Below are positions 7,832 through 18,055 of a stretch of 64,000 nt of DNA, piece by piece (the first letter of the stretch is position 1; each line of letters opens with the position of its first letter). A program made the position numbers and the translations under genes. The notes below the pieces were generated by a model. It did not search any database. It saw nothing but the letters and a program-made list of their open reading frames with translations, and had not been told where the DNA came from. This DNA comes from Albidovulum aestuarii (GTDB lineage: Bacteria > Pseudomonadota > Alphaproteobacteria > Rhodobacterales > Rhodobacteraceae): positions 186,001 to 250,000 of the forward strand of contig NZ_JASBQQ010000001.1 in NCBI RefSeq assembly GCF_029961185.1, read 5' to 3'.

Positions 7832-9073
7832 ATGGATTTCTTTACTCCCCTCGCCCACAGGGGCTTCGCCCGGCTCTTCGCGGCGCAGGTCACCGCGCTT
7901 CTTGGCACCGGCCTGTTAACCATCGCGCTGGCGCTTCTGGCCTATGATCTGGCCGGGGCGCAGGGCGGGCTGGTGCTTGGTTTCGCGCTGACCCTGAAGA
8001 TGGTCGCCTATGTCACGCTGGCACCTGTGGCAAACGCGGTTCTCGGCGGCCTGCCGAGGCGCGAATTACTGGTAGCGCTCGATCTCGTCCGGGCGGGCGT
8101 TGCGCTTATCCTGCCCTTTGTCACCGAGATCTGGCAGATCTACGCCCTCATCTTCGTGCTGCAGTCAGCCTCTGCGGCGTTCACGCCGACCTTTCAGGCC
8201 ACCATTCCCGACATCCTGCCCGACGAAAGGACCTATACCCGTGCTCTGTCGCTGTCGCGGCTCGCGCAGGATGTCGAAAACATCGCAAGCCCGGCGCTGG
8301 CTGCAGTGCTTCTGATGCTCGTCTCGAGCAACACGCTTTTCTTCGGTACCGCGCTCGGCTTTCTCGGCTCCGCCGCGCTCGTCTGGTGGGCGAACCCGCC
8401 GCGCCCTGCCAAACGGGCCGAGGCCAGCACCCAGCGGCGGATCTTCACCGGGATAGAGACATATCTTGCCACGCCACGCCTGCGCGGGCTTCTGGCGCTC
8501 ACGCTTGCGGCAGCGGCGGGCGGCGCGATGATGATCGTCAATACCGCCGTGATCGTGGGGGACCTGTTCGGGCGCGGCGAGGCCGACGTCGCCGTCGCGA
8601 TGGCGGTGTTCGGGGCCGGATCGGCACTGGCCGCGATCCTGCTGCCGCGCGTGCTGGACCACCTGCCCGACCGGCCGGTCATGCTGGCCGGCGCGGGCGG
8701 GCTTTCGGTGGCGCTGATCTTCGGGGCCATTGTCCTTGCCCTCGCTCCTGCCTTCGGGCCCGAGACTTGGGGCCTTTACATAATCTGGATGGTGGCAAGC
8801 GGTTTTCTCTATTCGGCAATCCTCACGCCGACCGGCCGACTGCTGCGCCGCTCGGCCGAGGCGTCGGAACGTCCCGCGCTCTTTGCCGCGCATTTCGCCC
8901 TGTCCCATGGCTGCTGGCTCATCACCTATCCGCTTGCGGGGTGGTTGGGCGCATGGGCTGGGATGACGACGGCTTCGGTCATGCTGGGGTTGCTGGCGGC
9001 AGGTGCAGTGCTGGCTGCAAAGAGTCTCTGGCCACGGACCGCTGCAACGGCGGACATCGCAGGTGACATTTGA
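7832..9073 (+). CDS. MFS transporter
   Basis: This 413-residue polytopic inner-membrane protein has about twelve hydrophobic segments and a central cytoplasmic loop (PPRPAKRAEASTQRRIF) dividing two six-helix halves, as in the major facilitator superfamily. The first loop carries GGLPRRELLVALDLVRAG, resembling the MFS motif-A region of efflux members. It begins 6 bp after the LysE-type gene. A drug or metabolite efflux role is likely, but no substrate-specific motif is recognisable. The tail is short and the gene is followed by an AT-richer non-coding stretch. Confidence 0.85.
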   Translation: MDFFTPLAHRGFARLFAAQVTALLGTGLLTIALALLAYDLAGAQGGLVLGFALTLKMVAYVTLAPVANAVLGGLPRRELLVALDLVRAGVALILPFVTEIWQIYALIFVLQSASAAFTPTFQATIPDILPDERTYTRALSLSRLAQDVENIASPALAAVLLMLVSSNTLFFGTALGFLGSAALVWWANPPRPAKRAEASTQRRIFTGIETYLATPRLRGLLALTLAAAAGGAMMIVNTAVIVGDLFGRGEADVAVAMAVFGAGSALAAILLPRVLDHLPDRPVMLAGAGGLSVALIFGAIVLALAPAFGPETWGLYIIWMVASGFLYSAILTPTGRLLRRSAEASERPALFAAHFALSHGCWLITYPLAGWLGAWAGMTTASVMLGLLAAGAVLAAKSLWPRTAATADIAGDI

Positions 9074-9400
9074 CCACAACGGTCAGGAAACTATCCTTAT
9101 AAGTGATCGGCCTGATTAAATATTCTACGTATGATTGATTTCAGTATCTCTGCGGAATACGCGCTGAAGATCAGCGCCGATTCTTTTCCGGCGCTACTCA
9201 ACACTCAGACGACCAGAACGGACGGGAAACAGATTCAAAACGCATCGCTAAATTGCCGCGACCGTAGAAACAGTTGTTCCGGAAATTATTAACAAAATCA
9301 GCATTTCCCCTACGTAAACCTTGCCTGAAAAGCCGTTCAGCCGCCATATCGAATCATTGGTGGGGTGACTGTAGTGGCTTTTCCTAGTGACGGAACTCAT
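9074..9400. other. 327-bp AT-richer intergenic region
   Basis: No credible gene is seen here. Base composition is clearly lower in GC than in the flanking genes (for example TTAAATATTCTACGTATG near 9115 and GAAATTATTAACAAAATC near 9282). A 7-bp inverted repeat AGCGCCG/CGGCGCT with a 9-nt loop lies at 9173-9195. The region probably contains the promoter of the downstream gene at 9401, but I could not single out a convincing -35/-10 pair. Confidence 0.5.
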
Positions 9401-10339
9401 ATGAGTGATTCCCGGACCGAGTCGCATGCCGACTGGGTTGGACGGCTGCGCACTCTTGGAGACGGGGCCGGTTTTTTCAAAAAACTCGGTGCTTCTCACG
9501 CCGCCATTTTCACGGATAACGGTCCGACGCTGCTCGTGACATTCGAGACGATTAACGACATCAACAGGCTCAATGCTGATGAACTGCCGCTTGGTTATCA
9601 TGTAGCGCGCGATCGCGGCTGGTCACATCTGTGCATCGTGGCCAAAAGCGACACCTGGTATCGCGACCCCTACGTCTTTGCGCTGTTTGACCGGCTCGAT
9701 GACGGCGGTTTCTTTGATCAGTTCGACAATGTCGTCTTCTATGGCGCAGGAATGGCAGGCTATGCGGCGGCGGCCTTCTCGGTCGTGGCGCCAGGGGCTG
9801 TCGTGATCGCGGTGCAGCCTCAGGCAACACTCGACCCGCGCGTGGCGGGTTGGGACCCGCGTTTCCCGCATATGTGGCGCACATCTTTCACCGACCGCTA
9901 CGGATTTGCGCCGAACATGATCGAAGGCGCGAGTGCGGCCTTCATCATCTACGACCCGGAACAGAATCTCGACGCGATGCACGCGGCTCTTTTCGTGCGC
10001 CCGCATGTCACGCTGCTGCCTTGCCGAAATCTCGGCCGCGATATCGGACAGTCACTGGTCGAGATGCGGATTCTGCCCTCTGTCCTCGCGGCTGCGGGCA
10101 CCAAGAGCTTTGACGAACGTCTGTTCCGCATCTTCTACCGGGCACGCCGCAACTACCGGCCCTATCTGGAAAGCCTTTTCCGCAAGCTGACCGCCGACGG
10201 CCGCATCTACCTTGCAGCCTTGCTGAGCCGCAATGCAGCCATCCGGCTGAACGCACCCGAATTCCGGTCCCGGTCGGCGCAACTGGAACAGGACCTTGCC
10301 GTCGCAGGCCTGCGCCTGCCAGCCCCTCACAAAAAATGA
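9401..10339 (+). CDS. Conserved alphaproteobacterial protein, often labelled PAPS reductase
   Basis: This 312-residue soluble protein belongs to a family common in Rhodobacteraceae that carries the database name phosphoadenosine phosphosulfate reductase. The sequence does not show the cysteines or PAPS loop of a true CysH. Conserved-looking blocks are GWSHLCIVAKSDTWYRDP, FYGAGMAGYAAAAFSVVAPGA (resembling an alpha/beta-hydrolase elbow), AVQPQATLDPRVAGWDPR and SFTDRYGFAPNMIEGA. A hydrolase-like fold with an unknown substrate is my best guess. The start is uncertain: ATG 9401 has a weak CGGAA upstream, and a GTG at 9365 is in frame. It converges on the lipoprotein gene, with only 10 bp between stops. 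Confidence 0.6.
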   Translation: MSDSRTESHADWVGRLRTLGDGAGFFKKLGASHAAIFTDNGPTLLVTFETINDINRLNADELPLGYHVARDRGWSHLCIVAKSDTWYRDPYVFALFDRLDDGGFFDQFDNVVFYGAGMAGYAAAAFSVVAPGAVVIAVQPQATLDPRVAGWDPRFPHMWRTSFTDRYGFAPNMIEGASAAFIIYDPEQNLDAMHAALFVRPHVTLLPCRNLGRDIGQSLVEMRILPSVLAAAGTKSFDERLFRIFYRARRNYRPYLESLFRKLTADGRIYLAALLSRNAAIRLNAPEFRSRSAQLEQDLAVAGLRLPAPHKK

Positions 10340-10349
10340 CCGACCGCCG

Positions 10350-10652
10350 TCAGCAGCGATAGGCGACCGCGTGGAGTTGATATATCTCTACGCCCGGCGA
10401 TACCGGATCGAAGACGATCGTGTTCGCCCCGGCCTCACGCGCATCTGCCAGGATACGGTTGCGCGCATATTTGACGGCCGGACCGGCCAGCACACCGTAC
10501 GCACCGGGGGTGGAGCGAATATCGGTGACATAGGTGCAGGTTGCGACCTCTGCAGGTGACGCCTCACGCACACCGGACACGCCGGTAAAGCCGGGATCCT
10601 GTGTGCAGGCCGCGAGCGGTATCAGAAAAACAAGCGGGACGATGGGTTTCAT
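10350..10652 (-). CDS. Small predicted lipoprotein
   Basis: This 100-residue protein has a signal sequence ending in a lipobox (LIPLAAC), so the mature protein should be lipidated at Cys16 and anchored in the envelope. The mature part (TCTYVTDIRSTPGAYG...EAGANTIVFDP...LHAVAYRC) resembles the DUF4156 type of small lipoproteins, in which a cysteine near the start and one at the very end may pair. GAGGCG upstream supports the ATG at 10652. Its function is unknown. It faces the preceding gene tail to tail. Confidence 0.7.
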   Translation of the reverse strand: MKPIVPLVFLIPLAACTQDPGFTGVSGVREASPAEVATCTYVTDIRSTPGAYGVLAGPAVKYARNRILADAREAGANTIVFDPVSPGVEIYQLHAVAYRC

Positions 10653-10773
10653 GGCACGCCTCAAGACCGGGCATCATACTGTGCCCCTGCCATCGAATCT
10701 GCGCCATGACACGACGCGGTGCAACTACCCACTCGGCATCGCCCCCTTCGATCGGCGAAAAGTCTCCTGCGGG

Positions 10774-11634
10774 TCAGGCGGGCGACACTGCGCGCCGGTA
10801 CAAATGCCATGTCGCATGGCCAAGAATGGGCAACACAACGGCAAGCCCCAGAAGCAGGGGGATGGAGCCGAGAACCAGCATCCCCGCGACAATTCCGCCC
10901 CAGACCACGACCGTGACAGGGTTCTTTCGCGCCACTTCGACCGATGTCACGACCGCGACCGGCAGCCCGACGGGACGGTCGATCAGAAGGGGAAACGAGA
11001 CAACGCTCGTCGCCAGGACCAGAAGCGCGAAGAGAAACCCAACGGGCACACCCAGCGCGATCATCGCCCAGCCGGGACCGGTGGTCAGGACCTCGGACAG
11101 GAAGATGCCCGCCGAGGCCGGAAGATCCGGGCCCATCGTGATCTGGAAGATGAAATAGGCCGTCAGCATCCACATGAAGAAGACAAAGAAATGCGCGATG
11201 CCCAGCACGAGGATCGCCCCGAAACGTGGGGATTGCAGCACGGCAAATCCATCCGACCAACTCGTCGGCCGTCCGGCTTCCCGCTGGCGGCTCATCTCGT
11301 AAAGCCCGACTGCCGCGGCAGGTCCAACCAGTGCGAACCCCGAGACCAGAGGAAAGATCAACGGCAGCATGCTGTTGTGAAATGCCGCCCAGATCAGGCA
11401 GGCGCCGATGATCGGATAGAGAAGGCAGGCCCCGATGACATCGGTGCGCAGGGCCGCGAAATCCGCCACCCCCTGCCGCAAGGCCGCCCGAATATCCTCG
11501 ACACCAATACTTTGAACTTGTGGCGGCGCCGTGTGCGCTCCGCCCAGTTCTCGCGCCACCTCGCCAATGTCATGCCCCGCGACACCGAGCATGCGCGTTC
11601 CCCATGACAAGGGGTTGCCGATCGTCTTGGTCAT
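10774..11634 (-). CDS. DUF2189 domain-containing membrane protein
   Basis: This 286-residue inner-membrane protein has six or so hydrophobic segments (such as FFVFFMWMLTAYFIFQITMG) in the order of the DUF2189 family, annotated in many alphaproteobacteria as a predicted integral membrane protein. The N-terminal 60 residues are soluble and contain SIGVEDIRAALRQGVADFAALRTDVI, the segment leading into the first membrane pair. The ATG is preceded by GGAGGAACGGCC. It is transcribed alone, divergently from pyrC. No catalytic motif is visible and the function is unknown. Confidence 0.8.
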   Translation of the reverse strand: MTKTIGNPLSWGTRMLGVAGHDIGEVARELGGAHTAPPQVQSIGVEDIRAALRQGVADFAALRTDVIGACLLYPIIGACLIWAAFHNSMLPLIFPLVSGFALVGPAAAVGLYEMSRQREAGRPTSWSDGFAVLQSPRFGAILVLGIAHFFVFFMWMLTAYFIFQITMGPDLPASAGIFLSEVLTTGPGWAMIALGVPVGFLFALLVLATSVVSFPLLIDRPVGLPVAVVTSVEVARKNPVTVVVWGGIVAGMLVLGSIPLLLGLAVVLPILGHATWHLYRRAVSPA

Positions 11635-11869
11635 GGCCGTTCCTCCGCGTTGCCATCGGGCAGCGCCAGTCGGTCGCCGAAGCGCACCAGCCTCGCCCCT
11701 GACAACCGGGCGGCACCGACAGATTCAGTATAACACGACCCGCCCCGCCAGCCGCACAACTTTCGGAGAGTGCGTTGCGAGCTTGCCCATCGTGAGTCAC
11801 GTCAAAAAACTGCGCTGACAGCGTACAGAGACGGTAGAAACCGACCGCACTACGGTGTAGGGGCAGGCC

Positions 11870-12910
11870 ATGACCTCGACACTCACGCTTCGCCGCCCCG
11901 ACGACATGCACCTGCACCTGCGCGATGGCGCGATGCTGGAGGCAGTTCTGCCCGAAACGGCGCGTCATTTCGCCCGCGCGATCATCATGCCGAACCTCGT
12001 ACCGCCGGTGGTGACGGCAACGGACGCCGCCGCCTATCGCGACCGGATCATGGCCGCCCTGCCCGGGGGCATGGCGTTCGAACCGCTGATGACGCTCTAC
12101 CTGACCGAGGCGACCGATCCGGCCGATGTTGCTGCCGCCCATGCGAGCGGTCTGGTGAAGGCGGTCAAGCTCTACCCCGCCGGGGCGACGACCAATTCCC
12201 AATCGGGCGTGCGCGATTTCGACAAGGTGCGGGGCGTTCTGGAAAAGATGGCCGAGATCGGCCTGCCGCTCTGCGTCCATGGTGAGGTGACCGACAGCGA
12301 CATCGACATCTTCGACCGCGAGGCAGTGTTCATCGACCGCGTCCTGGACCCGATCCGGCGGGCAACCGCGGGCCTGCGCGTGGTTATGGAACATATCACC
12401 ACGAAGGACGGCGTCGATTACGCTCGGTCACAGGGCGATGATCTGGGCGCCACGATCACCACCCATCACCTGATCATCAACCGCAACCATATCCTCGCAG
12501 GCGGCATTAAGCCGCATTACTACTGCCTACCGGTTGCCAAGCGCGAAAGCCACCGGCTGGCTTTGCGCGAAGCCGCGACGAGCGGCGAGGCGCGGTTCTT
12601 TCTCGGCACCGACTCGGCCCCTCATGCCGATCACCTGAAGGAACATGCCTGCGGCTGCGCCGGCTGCTTCACCGCGACGAATACGATGTCGATCCTCGCC
12701 CATGTCTTCGAGGAAGAGGGCGCGCTCGACCGGCTTGAGGCCTTCACCGCGCTGAATGGCGCGGCCTTCTACTGCCTTGCCCCGAACGACGCCGGTATCA
12801 CCCTGCAAAAGGGCGACCCTGTCGCCTATCCGGCCAAGATCGAAACCGGCGCCGGACCCGTCACCGTCTTCGACCCCGGCTTTCCGCTCCACTGGCGCGT
12901 CGCGCCCTGA
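11870..12910 (+). CDS. pyrC: Dihydroorotase, class II
   Basis: This enzyme closes carbamoyl aspartate to dihydroorotate in pyrimidine synthesis. It has 346 residues, the length of the E. coli-type enzyme. Metal ligands are visible: HLH at residues 14-16, the lysine expected to be carboxylated in [13 protein letters not shown] (Lys100), the histidines in CVHGE and ITTHHL, and the aspartate in LGTDSAPH. Substrate-binding MPNLVPPV is also present. It is followed after 84 bp by pyrE on the same strand, so two pathway steps sit together. The ribosome site (GGGGCAGGCC) is weak. Identification is secure. Confidence 0.96.
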   Translation: MTSTLTLRRPDDMHLHLRDGAMLEAVLPETARHFARAIIMPNLVPPVVTATDAAAYRDRIMAALPGGMAFEPLMTLYLTEATDPADVAAAHASGLVKAVKLYPAGATTNSQSGVRDFDKVRGVLEKMAEIGLPLCVHGEVTDSDIDIFDREAVFIDRVLDPIRRATAGLRVVMEHITTKDGVDYARSQGDDLGATITTHHLIINRNHILAGGIKPHYYCLPVAKRESHRLALREAATSGEARFFLGTDSAPHADHLKEHACGCAGCFTATNTMSILAHVFEEEGALDRLEAFTALNGAAFYCLAPNDAGITLQKGDPVAYPAKIETGAGPVTVFDPGFPLHWRVAP

Positions 12911-12918
12911 CCCATCCT

Positions 12919-12975
12919 CCTCGTCACCTGCGGCGCTCGTCGGACCCGAGGAGAAGCCGCAGGCGCACGACGAGG
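12919..12975 (+). promoter_or_regulatory. Two-tier inverted repeat between pyrC and pyrE
   Basis: An outer pair CCTCGTC/GACGAGG (12919-12925 and 12969-12975) encloses an inner 8-bp pair CCTGCGGC/GCCGCAGG (12927-12934 and 12956-12963) around a 21-nt loop. The structure fills most of the gap between the pyrC stop and the pyrE ribosome site. It could be a processing or attenuation structure that sets pyrE expression relative to pyrC; it lacks a U-run, so it is not an obvious Rho-independent terminator. Confidence 0.5.
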
Positions 12976-12994
12976 GCCCCGCGAAAGGACTGAC

Positions 12995-13675
12995 ATGATC
13001 CCCTCCTCCTTCCCCCCGAAAGACGAGATCGCCCGCCTGACCGCGCGGATGCTGCTGGAGATCAAGGCCGTGCATTTCAACGCGGCAGAGCCCTTCATTC
13101 TGGCCTCCGGCCTGCCGTCGCCGACCTATATCGATTGCCGCAAGCTTATGTCCTATCCCCGCATCCGCTCGACCCTGATGGATTTCCTCGCGGTTACGGT
13201 GATGCGCGAGGCGGGCTTTGAGGCCTTCGACAATATCGCGGGTGGCGAGACAGCGGGCATTCCTTTTGCCGCCATGGTCGCCGAGCGGCTGGCCCTGCCG
13301 ATGACCTACGTCCGCAAGAAGCCCAAGGGCTACGGCCGCAACGCCCGCATCGAGGGTGCCATGAGCGAGGGCCAGCGGGTTCTGCTGGTCGAGGATCTGA
13401 CCACCGATGGCGGCTCGAAACTGAGTTTCGTCGATGCGATCCGCGACACTGGCGCCACCTGCGCCCATACCGCCGTCATCTTCTATTACGGCATCTTCCC
13501 GGAAACGGTGAAGACGCTCGGCGACCATGGCGTGGCACTGCATCATCTCTGCACCTGGTGGGACGTTCTGGCCGAGGCCCGCGAATCGGAAACTTTCGAT
13601 TCCGAGACGCTCAACGAGGTCGAAGCCTTCCTCACCAATCCCCGCCCCTGGCAGGAAGCCCGGAAAAAAGCCTGA
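12995..13675 (+). CDS. pyrE: Orotate phosphoribosyltransferase
   Basis: This enzyme transfers the phosphoribosyl group from PRPP to orotate, giving OMP. The 226-residue protein shows the type I phosphoribosyltransferase fold with the PRPP loop [14 protein letters not shown] and the early substrate segment [39 protein letters not shown] contains the lysine-rich flexible loop that closes over the active site. AAAGGA precedes the ATG. The nearby pyrC on the same strand supports the assignment. The D-D-G variant of the PRPP motif is common in alphaproteobacterial members. Confidence 0.95.
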   Translation: MIPSSFPPKDEIARLTARMLLEIKAVHFNAAEPFILASGLPSPTYIDCRKLMSYPRIRSTLMDFLAVTVMREAGFEAFDNIAGGETAGIPFAAMVAERLALPMTYVRKKPKGYGRNARIEGAMSEGQRVLLVEDLTTDGGSKLSFVDAIRDTGATCAHTAVIFYYGIFPETVKTLGDHGVALHHLCTWWDVLAEARESETFDSETLNEVEAFLTNPRPWQEARKKA

Positions 13676-13860
13676 CGTGGCGGAACCGGCCAGACGTCGC
13701 CTGATCCATTCCGGGCACGCGGCGCAAATGTTGACACACCTGCACCGGAAGCCGCAGGATATGGTAGAGCAGCGCTTTTCCACAGGCCATCCACAGCAAT
13801 ATACAATTTGCATGGCCACCTCTGATCGCGCATATCCCTTGGCCATCAACGGGGGACAAG

Positions 13861-15348
13861 ATGAACGACGTGGCGACGATCCGTGCGGTGCGGCCGCAGC
13901 CGGAAAACGATACGCTTCCGCATAATATCGAGGCCGAGCAGCAGCTTCTCGGCGCGATCCTGACGAACAATGACATCTACGACCGGATCGCGGCGCTCGT
14001 GAAAGCCGAGCATTTCTTCGAACCCGTCCACGGCCGCATCTTCGAGATCGCCGTAGCGCGCATCCAGAAGAACGCGCTCGCCTCGCCGGTGACGCTGAAG
14101 GGCTTTCTGGAGGAAGACGAGGGGCTGAAGGCGCTTGGCGGGCCGGCCTATCTGGCCCGGCTCGCCGGCGCCGCCATCTCCGCCTTCGCCGCGCGCGACT
14201 ATGCGCAGATGATCTATGAACTGGCGGTGCGCCGTGAGTTGATGCGGCTGGGGCAGGAGATCACCGACCGCGCCAAGACCATCGAGGTCGACAACGACCC
14301 GAAGGACCAGATCACCGAGGCCGAGCAGAGGCTTTATACGCTGGCCGAACAGGGCACGGTCGAGAAGGGCTTCGTCTCGTTCCTGAAGGCCACCACCGAG
14401 GCCGTGCAATCGGCACTTGCCGCCTATCAGCGCGATGGCGGCCTGTCGGGCGTCTCCACGGGCCTTGCCGATCTCGACAAGAAACTCGGCGGGCTGCATC
14501 CCTCCGACCTTCTGATCCTTGCCGGGCGCCCGTCGATGGGGAAAACCTCGCTGGCGACCAACATCGCCTTCAACATCGCCAAGGCCTACAAGAAGGGCAA
14601 GAAACCCGACGGTAGCGAAGGCGCGGTTCAAGGCGGCGTCGTCGGTTTCTTCTCGCTGGAAATGTCAGCCGAACAGCTTGCCGCGCGGATCCTGTCGGAA
14701 GCTTCCGAAGTGCCGTCCGAACAGATCCGCCGCGGCGACATGACCGAGGCCGAGTTCCGCCGTTTCGTCGAGGCTGCAAAGGCGCTGGAGACCTGCCCGC
14801 TTTACATCGACGACACGCCGGCCCTGCCGATCAGTCAGGTGACCGCCCGCTGCCGCCGCCTGAAGCGGACCCACGGGCTCGATGTCGTAATGGTCGACTA
14901 CCTTCAGCTTCTGCGCGGCACTGGCAAGGGCGACAACCGGGTGCAGGAGATTGCCGAAATCTCTATGGGCCTCAAGGCCTTGGCCAAGGAACTTAGCGTT
15001 CCTGTCGTAGCCCTGTCGCAGCTCTCCCGTCAGGTCGAAAGCCGCGACGACAAGCGGCCGCAGCTGTCGGACCTGCGCGAATCCGGCTCGATCGAACAGG
15101 ACGCCGACGTTGTCATGTTCGTCTACCGGGATGAGTACTACAAAGAACGCGAAAAGCCCGGCGATCATGAACTGGAAAAGATGGCCGCCTGGCAGGAGAT
15201 CATGGAACAGGTCCATGGCAAAGCCGAAGTCATCATCGGCAAGCAGCGTCATGGCCCCATCGGCACCGTAGAACTCAGCTTCGAAGGCCGCTTCACGCGC
15301 TTCGGCAATCTTGTGAAGCCCTGGCAGCAGGGCGGCGGCGATTTCTGA
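13861..15348 (+). CDS. dnaB: Replicative DNA helicase
   Basis: DnaB unwinds the duplex at the replication fork as a hexamer. The 495-residue protein has the N-terminal helical domain (PHNIEAEQQLLGAILTNN), a linker, and the RecA-like domain with Walker A AGRPSMGKTSL (about residues 221-231). GVVGFFSLEMSAEQLAARIL, VVMVDYLQLLRG and LSQLSRQVESRDDKRPQLSDL (helicase motifs) follow. Its length is normal for alphaproteobacteria. GGGGGA precedes the start. A TTGACA at 13731 might be a -35 box, but the downstream -10 is unconvincing. No intein is present. Confidence 0.97.
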   Translation: MNDVATIRAVRPQPENDTLPHNIEAEQQLLGAILTNNDIYDRIAALVKAEHFFEPVHGRIFEIAVARIQKNALASPVTLKGFLEEDEGLKALGGPAYLARLAGAAISAFAARDYAQMIYELAVRRELMRLGQEITDRAKTIEVDNDPKDQITEAEQRLYTLAEQGTVEKGFVSFLKATTEAVQSALAAYQRDGGLSGVSTGLADLDKKLGGLHPSDLLILAGRPSMGKTSLATNIAFNIAKAYKKGKKPDGSEGAVQGGVVGFFSLEMSAEQLAARILSEASEVPSEQIRRGDMTEAEFRRFVEAAKALETCPLYIDDTPALPISQVTARCRRLKRTHGLDVVMVDYLQLLRGTGKGDNRVQEIAEISMGLKALAKELSVPVVALSQLSRQVESRDDKRPQLSDLRESGSIEQDADVVMFVYRDEYYKEREKPGDHELEKMAAWQEIMEQVHGKAEVIIGKQRHGPIGTVELSFEGRFTRFGNLVKPWQQGGGDF

Positions 15349-15399
15349 TCCAACCGGTTTGTGACTGGACAGGGCAGCAGCGCGTTGCGACGCTGCCTC

Positions 15400-16176
15400 A
15401 TGCGCTGGCTTTTCCTCTTCTTCATCCTCGCGCTGCCCGCCCGGGCGGAGGAGGTCGATCTGGAACTGCTGCTGCTTGTGGATGTGTCGCGCTCCATGTC
15501 GCCTGCCGAACTGGAATTGCAGCGCCGCGGCTATGCCGAGGCATTGCGCAGCGACAGCGTTGCCGCCGCACTCGGACGATCGCTGACCGGTCGGATCGCG
15601 CTGACCTATGTCGAATGGGCGGGCGAGTTCCGCCACACCACGGTGCAGGACTGGACCCTGATCGAAAGCCGGGCGGATCTAGATTCCTTCGCCGAGACGC
15701 TCGAACAGCGAAAGACGGCCACGCAAAGCCGCACCTCGATTTCCTCGGCCCTGCGCCACGGGGCTTTTCTGATGGATACGAACGGGTTTGAGGGGCTGCG
15801 CCGTGTCATCGATATATCGGGCGACGGGCCGAACAATCAGGGCGGTCTGGTGACGAAGGCCCGGGACGAGGTTCTGGCCCAAGGAATCATCATCAACGGA
15901 TTGCCCCTGATGACCTATGATGCCGGCACCGCGATGTGGCGGATCGACGACTTGGACGTCTACTACGCCGAATGCGTGATCGGCGGGCCGGGCGCTTTCG
16001 TCCTGCCGGTCAGGGAGTGGTCCGATTTCGCCGCGGCCGTGACCCGCAAGCTGGTGCTCGAGATTGCGGAGACGCAGCCCGAACGGCTGATCCTCGCGCA
16101 GGCAAGCACACTCTATGACTGCCTGATCGGTGAGAAGATGTGGCAGCGGCTCCGACGTGACTTTGACATTCCCTAA
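15400..16176 (+). CDS. DUF1194 (VWA-like) secreted protein
   Basis: This predicted exported protein of 258 residues has a signal peptide ([18 protein letters not shown]) and a von Willebrand A-like domain with the metal-site motif DVSRSMS close to the mature N-terminus and [11 protein letters not shown] further on, matching DUF1194. The role of the family is unknown; VWA domains usually bind partner proteins through a metal ion. An in-frame GTG at 15361 would place 13 extra residues before the signal peptide, so I prefer 15400, although neither start has a clear ribosome site. It lies just after dnaB on the same strand. Confidence 0.75.
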   Translation: MRWLFLFFILALPARAEEVDLELLLLVDVSRSMSPAELELQRRGYAEALRSDSVAAALGRSLTGRIALTYVEWAGEFRHTTVQDWTLIESRADLDSFAETLEQRKTATQSRTSISSALRHGAFLMDTNGFEGLRRVIDISGDGPNNQGGLVTKARDEVLAQGIIINGLPLMTYDAGTAMWRIDDLDVYYAECVIGGPGAFVLPVREWSDFAAAVTRKLVLEIAETQPERLILAQASTLYDCLIGEKMWQRLRRDFDIP

Positions 16177-16229
16177 GTCGGGCGAAACGGCCCTTGCCTC
16201 GTTCCGGCGCGCCTGCCAAAAGGTCGCTT

Positions 16230-17276
16230 ATGGCCGGATCCACTCTTACCATCGACCTCGACGCGATAGCCGCCAACTGGCGGGCGCTTGCCCACGCGTC
16301 GGGCCATGCCGAGGCCGGGGCGGTCATCAAGGCCGATGCCTATGGGCTTGGCGCCAGCCGCGTCGGACCGGCCCTTGCAATGGCGGGGGCACGGCGGTTT
16401 TTCGTGGCACTTACCGAAGAGGGCGTGTTATTGCGCAGGGCCCTTGGACCGGGCCCCGAAATCTATGTCTTCTCAGGCCACATGGCGGGGGACACAGGCT
16501 CTATAAGGGATCATGCGCTTTTTCCGCTCCTGAACGCGCCTGAACAGGTTGCCCGTCATCAATCCGCCCTGCCCGGCCATCCCTTCGGGATCCAGCTCGA
16601 TACCGGCATGAACCGGCTTGGCATGGAAGAGGCAGAGTGGCAGGAGCTGTCTGCCGACCTCATCGCCGCCGGGCCGCGTCTGATCATGTCGCACCTCGCC
16701 TGCGCGGATGAGCCCGATCACCCGATGAATGCGACGCAACTCGCGGCCTTCCGGCGGATGACCGACGGCCTGGCTGTAGCCCGATCGCTTGCCGCGACCG
16801 GTGGCATCCTGCTCGGACCCGACTTTCATTTCGATGTGACCCGTCCCGGTGTCGGCCTCTATGGCGGCCTGCCCTTTGCGAACGCTCGGCCGGTCGTTCA
16901 TCTGTCATTGCCGGTTATCCAGATTCGAGATGTCGCGGCAGGCGAGACGGTGGGTTATGGCAACGCATGGGCGGCAACCAGGCCGTCCCGCATCGCGACT
17001 CTGGCTGCCGGCTATGCCGACGGGCTGATCCGGGCAATGACCGGTCGCGCGCAGGTCTTCACCGGCGATACACCCTGCCCGCTGGTCGGGCGGGTATCGA
17101 TGGACATGATGGGGGTGGATGTCACCCATCTGCCAACTGCGCCCGAGATACTCGATATCCTTTGCCCGGCCCAGGGCGTCGATGCACTGGCCGAAGCCGC
17201 CGGGACCATCGGCTATGAAATCCTGACCGCTCTCGGCAACCGGTACGAGCGCAGCTACACCGGCGCCGCCGCATGA
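16230..17276 (+). CDS. alr: Alanine racemase
   Basis: This PLP enzyme interconverts L- and D-alanine for peptidoglycan. The 348-residue protein contains the PLP lysine in [14 protein letters not shown], the partner tyrosine region VGYGNAW, and the C-terminal barrel with [15 protein letters not shown]. Six bases separate AAAAGG from the chosen ATG at 16230; a start further upstream would overlap weak sequence. It ends with an ATGA overlap into the MlaE-type permease gene, so cell-wall and envelope-lipid genes are coupled here. Confidence 0.95.
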   Translation: MAGSTLTIDLDAIAANWRALAHASGHAEAGAVIKADAYGLGASRVGPALAMAGARRFFVALTEEGVLLRRALGPGPEIYVFSGHMAGDTGSIRDHALFPLLNAPEQVARHQSALPGHPFGIQLDTGMNRLGMEEAEWQELSADLIAAGPRLIMSHLACADEPDHPMNATQLAAFRRMTDGLAVARSLAATGGILLGPDFHFDVTRPGVGLYGGLPFANARPVVHLSLPVIQIRDVAAGETVGYGNAWAATRPSRIATLAAGYADGLIRAMTGRAQVFTGDTPCPLVGRVSMDMMGVDVTHLPTAPEILDILCPAQGVDALAEAAGTIGYEILTALGNRYERSYTGAAA

Positions 17277-18055
17277 GCGTCCTTGCCCCAATCGCGGCCC
17301 TTGGCCGGTTGGTCCTTTCCGGGCTCGCAATGCTCGGCCGGATAGCGATCTTTGCCGGAGAAACGCTCAGTCACCTTGTGCGCCCCCCCTTTTACCCGAA
17401 AGAATTCCTCGCGGCGCTGATGCAAATCGGCTGGTTCAGCCTGCCGGTCGTGGGCATGACTGCGCTGTTTACGGGTGGTGCTCTGGCCTTGCAGATCTAC
17501 GCAGGTGGCGCGCGGTTTTCGGCCGAGGCGGTCGTACCCTCCATCGTCGCCATTGGCATGGTGCGGGAGCTTGGCCCGGTCCTGGGCGGGTTGATGGTGG
17601 CCGCACGGGTGGCGTCGTCCATCGCGGCCGAGATCGGCACGATGAAGGTCACAGAACAGATTGACGCGTTGACAACTTTGTCCACCAACCCAATGAAATA
17701 CCTCACAGTTCCGCGCGTTCTGGCGGCAACCTTGGCGGTGCCGGTCCTCGTCGCCGTCGGCGACAGCATCGGCATCTTCGGCGGCTATCTGGTGGGCGTG
17801 AACCGGCTGGGCTTCAACCCCGCCACCTATCTCAAGAACACCCGCGAATTCCTGGAGGTCTGGGACATCGTCTCGGGCCTCTGGAAGGGTGCTGCCTTCG
17901 GCTTCATCGTGGCGCTCATGGGCTGCTATTACGGGATGAATTCCGGGCGCGGCGCCCAAGGCGTCGGACGGGCGACAAAAGCCGCCGTCGTCGCGGCCTC
18001 CGTCCTGATCCTTGCCACCAACTACATCCTGACGGAGGTGTTTTTCTCCGCATGA
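17273..18055 (+). CDS. MlaE/YrbE family ABC transporter permease
   Basis: This is the inner-membrane permease of a phospholipid-transport ABC system of the Mla type, which keeps the outer-membrane lipid asymmetry. The 260-residue protein carries the family's conserved loop in [20 protein letters not shown] and [17 protein letters not shown] (the E-x3-L-G-x2-M-like region), followed by three more membrane helices. It overlaps alr upstream and the ATPase gene downstream, both by ATGA. The MlaD substrate-binding gene is not next to it, so either it is elsewhere or this pair works with another periplasmic partner. Confidence 0.9.
   Translation: MSVLAPIAALGRLVLSGLAMLGRIAIFAGETLSHLVRPPFYPKEFLAALMQIGWFSLPVVGMTALFTGGALALQIYAGGARFSAEAVVPSIVAIGMVRELGPVLGGLMVAARVASSIAAEIGTMKVTEQIDALTTLSTNPMKYLTVPRVLAATLAVPVLVAVGDSIGIFGGYLVGVNRLGFNPATYLKNTREFLEVWDIVSGLWKGAAFGFIVALMGCYYGMNSGRGAQGVGRATKAAVVAASVLILATNYILTEVFFSA

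Noticed and set aside
13676-13860. TTGACA at 13731 as a dnaB promoter
   Set aside because: No acceptable -10 hexamer at 16-19 bp; the best TATGGT is 23 bp away.
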